Source: Bolinopsis microptera (lineage: Eukaryota; Ctenophora; Tentaculata; Lobata; Bolinopsidae). From it: a stretch of 42,500 bases of DNA. Within the stretch, counting starts at the first letter, position 1, and the number at the start of each line of letters is the position of its first letter. Both the position numbers and the translations under genes were made by a program. This document shows, one piece after another, positions 1 through 10,000 of the stretch. The stretch lies in NCBI RefSeq assembly GCF_026151205.1, contig NC_087082.1, positions 19,072,994-19,115,493 on the forward strand. The letters are read 5' to 3'. The notes below the pieces were generated by a model that was given only the letters and a program-made list of their open reading frames with translations, had not been told where the DNA came from and did no database searches.

Positions 1-3000
1 CCTAATTACTCAGGAGAGACTGGATAGTCTTACTAGCATCCTCATGGTGCCCTTCAGTAAGTGTACTTACCTTGCTACAGTTTAATTAGGAGACTAATTA
101 CTCAGGAGAGACTGGATAGTCTTACTAGCATCCTCATGGTGCCCTTCAGTAAGTGTACTTACCTTGCTACAGTTTAATTAGGAGCCTAATTACTCAGGAG
201 AGACTGGATAGTCTTACTAGCATCCTCATGGTACCCTTCAGTAAGTGTACTTACCTTGCTACAGTTTAATTAGGAGCCTAATTACTCAGGAGAGACTGGA
301 TAGTCTTACTAGCATCCTCATGGTGCCCTTCAGTAAGTGTACTTACCTTGCTACAGTTTAATTAGGAGCCTAATTACTCAGGAGAGACTGGATAGTCTTA
401 CTAGCATCCTCATGGTGCCCTTCAGTAAGTGTACTTACCTTGCTACAGTTTAATTAGGAGACTAATTACTCAGGAGAGACTGGATAGTCTTACTAGCATC
501 CTCATGGTGCCCTTCAGTAAGTGTACTTACCTTGCTACAGTTTAATTAGGAGCCTAATTACTCAGGAGAGACTGGATAGTCTTACTAGCATCCTCATGGT
601 GCCCTTCAGTAAGTGTACTTACCTTGCTACAGTTTAATTAGGAGCCTAATTACTCAGGAGAGACTGGATAGTCTTACTAGCATCCTCATGGTGCCCTTCA
701 GTAAGTGTACTTACCTTGCTACAGTTTAATTAGGAGACTAATTACTCAGGAGAGACTGGATAGTCTTACTAGCATCCTCATGGTGCCCTTCAGTAAGTGT
801 ACTTACCTTGCTACAGTTTAATTAGGAGACTAATTACTCAGGAGAGACTGGATAGTCTTACTAGCATCCTCATGGTGCCCTTCAGTAAGTGTACTTACCT
901 TGCTACAGTTTAATTAGGAGACTAATTACTCAGGAGAGACTGGATAGTCTTACTAGCATCCTCATGGTGCCCTTCAGTAAGTGTACTTACCTTGCTACAG
1001 TTTAATTAGGAGCCTAATTACTCAGGAGAGACTGGATAGTCTTACTAGCATCCTCATGGTGCCCTTCAGTAAGTGTGCTTACCTTGCTACAGTTTAATTA
1101 GGAGACTAATTACTCAGGAGAGACTGGATAGTCTTACTAGCATCCTCATGGTGCCCTTCAGTAAGTGTACTTACCTTGCTACAGTTTAATTAGGAGCCTA
1201 ATTACTCAGGAGAGACTGGATAGTCTTACTAGCATCCTCATGGTGCCCTTCAGTAAGTGTGCTTACCTTGCTACAGTTTAGTTAGGAGACTAATTACTCA
1301 GGAGAGACTGGATAGTCTTACTTGCATCCTCATGGTACCCTTCAGTAAGTGTACTTACCTTGCTACAGTTTAATTAGGAGACTAATTACTCAGGAGAGAC
1401 TGGATAGTCTTACTAGCATCCTCATGGTGCCCTTCAGTAAGTGTACTTACCTTGCTACAGTTTAATTAGGAGACTAATTACTCAGGAGAGACTGGATAGT
1501 CTTACTAGCATCCTCATGGTGCCCTTCAGTAAGTGTACTTACCTTGCTACAGTTTAATTAGGAGCCTAATTACTCAGGAGAGACTGGATAGTCTTACTAG
1601 CATCCTCATGGTGCCCTTCAGTAAGTGTGCTTACCTTGCTACAGTTTAATTAGGAGACTAATTACTCAGGAGAGACTGGATAGTCTTACTAGCATCCTCA
1701 TGGTGCCCTTCAGTAAGTGTACTTACCTTGCTACAGTTTAATTAGGAGACTAATTACTCAGGAGAGACTGGATAGTCTTACTAGCATCCTCATGGTGCCC
1801 TTCAGTAAGTGTACTTACCTTGCTACAGTTTAATTAGGAGCCTTATTACTCAGGAGAGACTGGATAGTCTTACTAGCATCCTCATGGTGCCCTTCAGTAA
1901 GTGTACTTACCTTGCTACAGTTTAATTAGGAGCCTAATTACTCAGGAGAGACTGGATAGTCTTACTAGCATCCTCATGGTACCCTTCAGTAAGTGTGCTT
2001 ACCTTGCTACAGTTTAGTTAGGAGACTAATTACTCAGGAGAGACTGGATAGTCTTACTAGCATCCTCATGGTGCCCTTCAGTAAGTGTACTTACCTTGCT
2101 ACAGTTTAATTAGGAGCCTAATTACTCAGGAGAGACTGGATAGTCTTACTAGCATCCTCATGGTGCCCTTCAGTAAGTGTGCTTACCTTGCTACAGTTTA
2201 GTTAGGAGACTAATTACTCAGGAGAGACTGGATAGTCTTACTAGCATCCTCATGGTGCCCTTCAGTAAGTGTACTTACCTTGCTACAGTTTAATTAGGAG
2301 CCTAATTACTCAGGAGAGACTGGATAGTCTTACTAGCATCCTCATGGTACCCTTCAGTAAGTGTGCTTACCTTGCTACAGTTTAGTTAGGAGACTAATTA
2401 CTCAGGAGAGACTGGATAGTCTTACTAGCATCCTCATGGTGCCCTTCAGTAAGTGTACTTACCTTGCTACAGTTTAATTAGGAGCCTAATTACTCAGGAG
2501 AGACTGGATAGTCTTACTAGCATCCTCATGGTACCCTTCAGTAAGTGTGCTTACCTTGCTACAGTTTAGTTAGGAGACTAATTACTCAGGAGAGACTGGA
2601 TAGTCTTACTAGCATCCTCATGGTGCCCTTCAGTAAGTGTACTTACCTTGCTACAGTTTAATTAGGAGCCTAATTACTCAGGAGAGACTGGATAGTCTTA
2701 CTAGCATCCTCATGGTACCCTTCAGTAAGTGTGCTTACCTTGCTACAGTTTAGTTAGGAGACTAATTACTCAGGAGAGACTGGATAGTCTTACTAGCATC
2801 CTCATGGTGCCCTTCAGTAAGTGTACTTACCTTGCTACAGTTTAATTAGGAGCCTAATTACTCAGGAGAGACTGGATAGTCTTACTAGCATCCTCATGGT
2901 GCCCTTCAGTAAGTGTACTTACCTTGCTACAGTTTAATTAGGAGCCTAATTACTCAGGAGAGACTGGATAGTCTTACTAGCATCCTCATGGTGCCCTTCA

Positions 3001-4857
3001 GTAAGTGTACTTACCTTGCTACAGTTTAATTAGGAGACTAATTACTCAGGAGAGACTGGATAGTCTTACTAGCATCCTCATGGTGCCCTTCAGTAAGTGT
3101 ACTTACCTTGCTACAGTTTAATTAGGAGACTAATTACTCAGGAGAGACTGGATAGTCTTACTAGCATCCTCATGGTGCCCTTCAGTAAGTGTACTTACCT
3201 TGCTACAGTTTAATTAGGAGACTAATTACTCAGGAGAGACTGGATAGTCTTACTAGCATCCTCATGGTGCCCTTCAGTAAGTGTACTTACCTTGCTACAG
3301 TTTAATTAGGAGCCTAATTACTCAGGAGAGACTGGATAGTCTTACTAGCATCCTCATGGTACCCTTCAGTAAGTGTGCTTACCTTGCTACAGTTTAGTTA
3401 GGAGACTAATTACTCAGGAGAGACTGGATAGTCTTACTAGCATCCTCATGGTGCCCTTCAGTAAGTGTACTTACCTTGCTACAGTTTAATTAGGAGCCTA
3501 ATTACTCAGGAGAGACTGGATAGTCTTACTAGCATCCTCATGGTGCCCTTCAGTAAGTGTACTTACCTTGCTACAGTTTAATTAGGAGCCTAATTACTCA
3601 GGAGAGACTGGATAGTCTTACTAGCATCCTCATGGTACCCTTCAGTAAGTGTGCTTACCTTGCTACAGTTTAGTTAGGAGACTAATTACTCAGGAGAGAC
3701 TGGATAGTCTTACTAGCATCCTCATGGTGCCCTTCAGTAAGTGTACTTACCTTGCTACAGTTTAATTAGGAGCCTAATTACTCAGGAGAGACTGGATAGT
3801 CTTACTAGCATCCTCATGGTGCCCTTCAGTAAGTGTGCTTACCTTGCTACAGTTTAATTAGGAGACTAATTACTCAGGAGAGACTGGATAGTCTTACTAG
3901 CATCCTCATGGTGCCCTTCAGTAAGTGTACTTACCTTGCTACAGTTTAATTAGGAGCCTAATTACTCAGGAGAGACTGGATAGTCTTACTAGCATCCTCA
4001 TGGTGCCCTTCAGTAAGTGTGCTTACCTTGCTACAGTTTAGTTAGGAGACTAATTACTCAGGAGAGACTGGATAGTCTTACTAGCATCCTCATGGTGCCC
4101 TTCAGTAAGTGTACTTACCTTGCTACAGTTTAATTAGGAGCCTAATTACTCAGGAGAGACTGGATAGTCTTACTAGCATCCTCATGGTGCCCTTCAGTAA
4201 GTGTGCTTACCTTGCTACAGTTTAATTAGGAGACTAATTACTCAGGAGAGACTGGATAGTCTTACTAGCATCCTCATGGTGCCCTTCAGTAAGTGTACTT
4301 ACCTTGCTACAGTTTAATTAGGAGACTATTTACTCAGGAGAGACTGGATAGTCTTACTAGCATCCTCATGGTGCCCTTCAGTAAGTGTACTTACCTTGCT
4401 ACAGTTTAATTAGGAGACTAATTACTCAGGAGAGACTGGATAGTCTTACTAGCATCCTCATGGTGCCCTTCAGTAAGTGTACTTACCTTGCTACAGTTTA
4501 ATTAGGAGCCTAATTACTCAGGAGAGACTGGATAGTCTTACTAGCATCCTCATGGTGCCCTTCAGTAAGTGTGCTTACCTTGCTACAGTTTAATTAGGAG
4601 ACTAATTACTCAGGAGAGACTGGATAGTCTTACTAGCATCCTCATGGTGCCCTTCAGTAAGTGTACTTACCTTGCTACAGTTTAATTAGGAGACTATTTA
4701 CTCAGGAGAGACTGGATAGTCTTACTAGCATCCTCATGGTGCCCTTCAGTAAGTGTGCTTACCTTGCTACAGTTTAATTAGGAGACTAATTACTCAGGAG
4801 AGACTGGATAGTCTTACTATCATCCTCATGGTACCTTTCAGTAAGTGTGCTTTTAAC
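1..4857. repeat. 92-bp tandem satellite array (~52.7 copies)
   Basis: Units start at 1, 93, 185 and so on, with constant period 92 and only a few variable sites: first base c or a, ggtGccc or ggtAccc, gtgtActt or gtgtGctt, ttaAttagg or ttaGttagg. Units are nearly identical apart from these sites and a few isolated changes. The array runs off the left edge and decays after about 4850. No unit is an open frame (92 is not a multiple of 3). It lies in the intron upstream of the KIAA0319-like exon at 5060. Confidence 0.97.
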
Positions 4858-4968
4858 TTATCGCACCTTGCTACACTTTAATTGCGGGCACTCAGACCTA
4901 CGGAAAATGTGTTTACATCTCAAAATGCTATTCCTTAGATTTACAGATTTTTAATTACAATCTGTGAA

Positions 4969-5040
4969 GGAGCCTAATTAGGAGCCTAATTATGAGCCTA
5001 ATTAAGAGCATAATTAGGAGTCTAATTAGGAGCCTAATAA
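4969..5040. repeat. 12-bp tandem repeat ggagcctaatta (6 degenerate copies)
   Basis: About six copies of a 12-mer with consensus ggagcctaatta lie just before the exon at 5060. The same 12-mer is the junction sequence between units of the 92-bp array, so the two arrays share a seed. This stretch is intronic. Confidence 0.85.
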
Positions 5041-5059
5041 AGATCACGTCCCTCACTAG

Positions 5060-6079
5060 GTGATGGAAAAGAGAGGTCAGTTGTGAGAAAGTGGGAACTG
5101 GTTACTATCGGAATCAGGACTATCAACAACCAAGTTGTCGTCTACTTCTACGGTTCGTCTTTAATTCTCGTGGATAGTATTTGAGTCGGTTACAGTAATT
5201 CTGTTATATTTTAACTACCGGACCACGATATATGACCTAATATGGTAATAATATGGTAATATGACTGCTAGTTAGCTCTTAAAAGAGCAGTTCTCTAAAA
5301 TGAAGATGATAACCCCCCTCTCCCTCAGGTAAGAATGATAAGGGTGAAATACTCCCAGGAGCTCCCTTAGTGAAACATCTCAGAGATACCGTGTATGGAC
5401 GGTTGCTAGGATTCGAGTTTGATGTGATAGACACGAGCACGTGCAGTAATGACTGCAGTGGTCACGGCACGTAAGTGATCTCCTGTATAATTTTCAGTTT
5501 TATTAAATTTAATTAAAATACGATAGTACCCTCCCCGTGTATGTGGACATAACTCTTAATGGAACATTCTGTATCTAAAACGATCATAGTTTTTATCATC
5601 GTACAGGAAAAAATAAATTTTGAAGATTTTAGTACGATAACCTTGATAACCCTCTCCACAGCTGTTCCGATGCTACCCGTCTTTGCACGTGCGACAAGTT
5701 CTGGATAGAAAACTTCTTCCGCGCGTCCGCCGGACGGCAATTCAGCAACTGTGAGTGGAGCAAGATCTACTTCGGGCTGATCGTCTCACTGCTGATCATA
5801 GTGTGCTTCATTATTGTTTACATCGTGTGGTATGTGTGGTCTCTGAGGAACGATCAGCTGAGAAGGAGGAAGAAGTATAAGCAGTTGGAGGAGGAAACAG
5901 GGAGGGGCGTGAACTTTAATAGTGGTAGCTCTGATGAGGATGAGTTCTTTAAGATGAAAGCGAGGAAGAAATCCCCTTCTCACAGTTTGAAGCCAAAGGC
6001 TAATGGTTTCAAGCCGGCTAATGTTCTCAGTAACATTAATGCTGTTAAACCAAATGACAAGTCCGATAAAAGGAAGTAA
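5060..6079 (+). CDS. KIAA0319/KIAA0319L-like membrane protein, C-terminal exons (5' part outside window)
   Basis: Three exons join in frame: 5060-5152, 5329-5470 and 5662-6079 (stop TAA). The first acceptor is ctcactag; donors are gttcgt and gtaagt. The first exon gives a beta-rich segment (IRTINNQVVVYFYG), the second ends in the Cys-rich CSNDCSGHGT, and the third continues CSDATRLCTCDKFWIENF, then SNCEWS, one membrane helix (about IYFGLIVSLLIIVCFIIVYI) and a basic/acidic tail of about 90 residues. The CSxHGxC...CxCDxFWMENF...SNCEWS pattern just before the membrane span is the hallmark of vertebrate KIAA0319 and KIAA0319L (PKD-repeat glycoproteins linked to neuronal migration; KIAA0319L is also the AAV receptor). 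The PKD repeats would lie upstream, beyond the satellite-filled intron. Family call is strong; orthology to one paralogue is not decided. Confidence 0.88.
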
Positions 6080-6221
6080 TTTTGGTTTTTTTTGTCTTTT
6101 TAAAATCTTTTTATTGTGATTTTTGGGGGTTTTTCAGATATGAGTTAACGAATGATAATACCAGATCAGATTGCGTTTGATTTTAAATTCCATTGCCAGT
6201 CGATTAATATGTTGATTATAT

Positions 6222-6227
6222 AATAAA
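6222..6227 (+). terminator. Poly(A) signal AATAAA of KIAA0319-like gene
   Basis: A canonical AATAAA lies 143 bases after the stop codon at 6079 in AT-rich sequence. It is the first canonical hexamer of the 3' region and the likely polyadenylation signal. Confidence 0.5.
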
Positions 6228-6750
6228 ATCTTTCGATAAGTTTTAGTGTTACCACTTTCTTTCAATTTATTCAGCAGAACTAGACAGAATACAGAATAAA
6301 TGATAAGTTTTTCTTTTGTTCTACCATTTTTAAGATTATGATTTTATGTCATCTATCAGTAGTCATGGTTACTAATAGTGTTACCATGACAACACTGCCA
6401 TATTATCAATTCTTTTATGAACCTGGTACGACAAAAGATAAACTTTTTTTTGTAAACATGTTTTAAAATTCTTAAAGCCGGTTTTCTAAATGATTTTAAA
6501 GCAACTTTTTGGGTTTGATCATCATTACATTTGTGTATTTGTATAGTATTTAAGGAATGAGTAAATGATAATTTAATACTCCTTCATAAATCTCGCTACT
6601 TTCTGTAGATCGGAATGTTACAATTTCAACGAAAACCAAAGTTGTTGTTATTTCCTAATATCCATCCTGCCTGAATACTAATAATTTATGACAATTCAAT
6701 ATTAAATTATCTTAGTTCCACCTTGGTTCCACCCCGACACCACGTGTCCC
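6228..6750. other. Intergenic spacer, no gene seen
   Basis: AT-rich sequence between the end of the KIAA0319-like gene and the 43-bp repeat. No open frame, RNA or element is supported. Confidence 0.6.
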
Positions 6751-7085
6751 ACTAACTCATATCTCACTGTAGGATAAGGTAACATTACACACTACTAACT
6801 CATATCTCACTGTAGGATGAGGTAACATTACACATTACTAACTCATATCTCACTGTAGGATGAGGTAACATTACACATGACTAACTCATATCTCACTGTA
6901 GGATGAGGTAACATTACACATTACTAACTCATATCTCACTGTAGGATGAGGTAACATTACACATTACTAACTCATATCTCACTGTAGGATGAGGTAACAT
7001 TACACATTACTAACTCATATCTCACTGTAGGATGAGGTAACATTACACATTACTAACTCATATATCTCACTGTAGGATGAGGTAG
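6751..7085 (+). repeat. 43-bp minisatellite ending 9 bp before the GPD2 start codon (8 copies)
   Basis: Units start at 6751, 6794, 6837, 6880, 6923, 6966, 7009 and 7052; the last carries an extra 'at' and ends in ggtag. Every unit holds ctcactgtag (acceptor-like: pyrimidine tract plus AG), then GATGAG, then gtaaca (donor-like). The array therefore makes up the 5' UTR or 5' intron of the gene, and any promoter must lie in it or further upstream. Confidence 0.93.
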
Positions 7086-7093
7086 GATAAGCC

Positions 7094-10000
7094 ATGAAGA
7101 GGGCCCTAATAGCCGGAGCAATAGGGCTGGCCGGGGGTGTAACGGTCTACAAGTGGGACAACCCCTACCAAACAAAAGCTAAAGTTAGAGACGTGGTATC
7201 ATTCCCTCCCGTACCTAACAGAACACAACAGTTATCTCGTCTTAAGACTGAAGAGTTTGATGTGTTGGTGATAGGAGGGGGCGCAACCGGGGCCGGCTGT
7301 GTCTTGGACGCCCAAACTCGGGGACTTAGCGCTGCGCTAGTCGAGCGAGGCGATTTTAGTTCAGGTAAGTTATGATATTTGTAATTGTATAAATATCATT
7401 TCAGTTTTCTGATTTATATGTGGTATCCGACGGTACTAGATTTAAGATTTGGGAGATCTTGAAGTTGTACCACATTTTAAATGAGATGTATTACGCTGTA
7501 AGTCCAACTTAATATCATGATGCCATGAAAAAAGATAGTTCTACCTTCAGAGCCATTCCTCTAATACCAACCCCCTTATAAAAGTAGTTACAATTAAACT
7601 AAAAGCCTCTCAACTGACGTACCGATCAGGAACGAGCAGTCGGAGCACTAAACTAATACACGGGGGTATCAGATACCTGCAGAATGCCATCTTCCACCTG
7701 GACAAGGAGCAGTGGGATTTGGTGTGTGAGGCTTTGTCCGAGAGGAAGAACCTTCTAGACTCAGCTCCCCACCTCAGTGCAGCTCTCCCTATCATGATAC
7801 CTGTCTATCAGTGGTAAGCTTGTTTTCCTCTTACTTTATAGAATAACACGTTATTGTGGTTCTTTTTTTGAATCGTGTGCGGAGGAATCTTTGTTTGCCG
7901 TTAATTAATTAATATTTACAATTTGAGAATCCTACATATTGGTCCTCGTCAGCATTATAAGATACTTGCCCTATCTTTCACCATTTTTTTGGGAAAAAAG
8001 AAAACATGATGATCCCTCGGGACCAGCGCCGCTTTGTTCGGGACCATCGCCGCTTTGTTCGGGACCAGCGCCGCTTTGTCCGGGACCAGCGCCGCTTTGT
8101 TCGGGACCAGCGCCGCTTTGTTCGGGACCAGTGCCGCTTTGTTCGGGACCAGCGCCGCTTTGTTCGGGACCAGCGTCGCTTTGTTCGGGACCAGCGCCGC
8201 TTTGTTGCTATGATTGTTTTATTTGTTAGTTATATCTTGATATAAGTATCAATTAATATTACGTTTTAATTAAGTATAAATTAATATAATCAGTATTAAT
8301 TAACATACGCATTTGATCAGGTGGAAGTTACCTTATTATTACGCGGGCACACTGCTCTACGATCTAGTTTCCTGGGGAGAAAGGTTGAAGTGGAGTCGTG
8401 TCATTTCCAAACAGACCACACTAGAGGAGTTCCCAATGCTCAGAGACAAAAACCTAAAGGTTTGTAGACTCCTAATTACACTCACCGCTAACAATATCAC
8501 CTGACGCGCGCAGTCAGGAATGACGAAAATGTATGGCACTGCAGTCTCCGTGAGACATCTTTTATTATGGATGTTATTTTGCGTATTTCTCCTGTTGCTA
8601 ATGGATAAATAAACGAGAAACCCCAGTTTAATGAAAGGCTGCAGCATTTTATCATTGTTATTATTTCATTCTAGTTAGTTGATAAAAAATGCTATTAAAG
8701 TATCCCCTAATTGGTTGATTAAAATTGTATCTATTGTTGCTAGGGAGCGGTGGTTTACTATGATGGACAGCAGAATGACGCCCGGATGAATGTCATGCTT
8801 GTTTTATCAGCTGTTCGAGAGGGTGCTGCTGCCTCTAATTATATCCAGGTACACAGTACACACGCTTTTGCTTTTATAATTTAGTGATCAAGTTATTAAT
8901 TAAATAGTCAATTGATCCCGTATCAAACTATTACAGATGTTTTTATACTGTATTAAACGCCAAATGTTGCATCTTTGAGTTTGACAACAATTCGCCGTGA
9001 AAAAACGGTGTTTCTAACCTTATTTACATATATATTATATTTAACTTTACTTTTGTGGTACAGGTTGTTGAGATATTACACAACGAAGAGGGCAGGATAC
9101 GGGGTGCTTTATGTAGAGACTCTAACACTGGGGAACCATTTGAGGTAATCTTATAACTCAGCGAGTCATTATCATCACATTTAATGATTTAATGTTAGGT
9201 ACCGTTTACATATTATTATTTGAGTCGAATTTAAGCCACTTTACCCATAGGCCATAACTGATGTGTAGAAAGTACACCAGCGTTAGTTTTGCTAACGCTG
9301 GTGTACTTTCTTCTAGTCTTCAGAGCATTGATTACGATATTTCAGGTAAAAGCTAAGAGTATAATAAACGCGACAGGTCCCTTCACGGACTCTATAAGAA
9401 AGATGGATAACGTAGAATCGGAGAGCATATGCTCCCCAAGTACCGGTGTACACATTGTTCTTCCTGGATACTTCAGGTATAGTTCAGGTATTCTTCAGGT
9501 ATACTTCAGGTATACTTCAGGTATACTTCAGGTATTCTTCAGGTATACTTCAGGTATACTTCAGGTATACTTCAGGTATAGTTCAGGTATACTTCAGGTA
9601 TACTTCAGGTATACTTCAGGTATACTTCAGGTATACTTCAGGTATACTTCAGGTATAGTTCAGGTATACTTCAGGTATACTTCAGGTATACTTCAGGTAT
9701 TCTTCAGGTATACTTCAGGTATACTTCAGGTATACTTCAGGTATACTTCAGGTATAGTTCAGGTATACTTCAGGTATAGTTCAGGTATACTTCAGGTATT
9801 CTTCAGGTATACTTCAGGTATACTTCAGGTATACTTCAGGTATACTTCAGGTATACTTCAGGTATAGTTCAGGTATACTTCAGGTATAGTTCAGGTATAG
9901 TTCAGGTATAGTTCAGGTATAGTTCAGGTATACTTCAGGTATAGTTCAGGTATAGTTCAGGTATAGTTCACCTCACATTGTTAAGACAGTATTTTTGAGC

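Noticed and set aside
7939-8245. Two overlapping open frames with 7-residue repeats
   Set aside because: They come from the 21-bp intronic minisatellite; no start context, splice support or homology.
9289-9867. 192-residue frame running from exon 6 into the 11-bp array
   Set aside because: The first part is GPD2 exon 6; the rest is read-through of the amplified donor repeat. The family sequence continues in exon 10068-10153.
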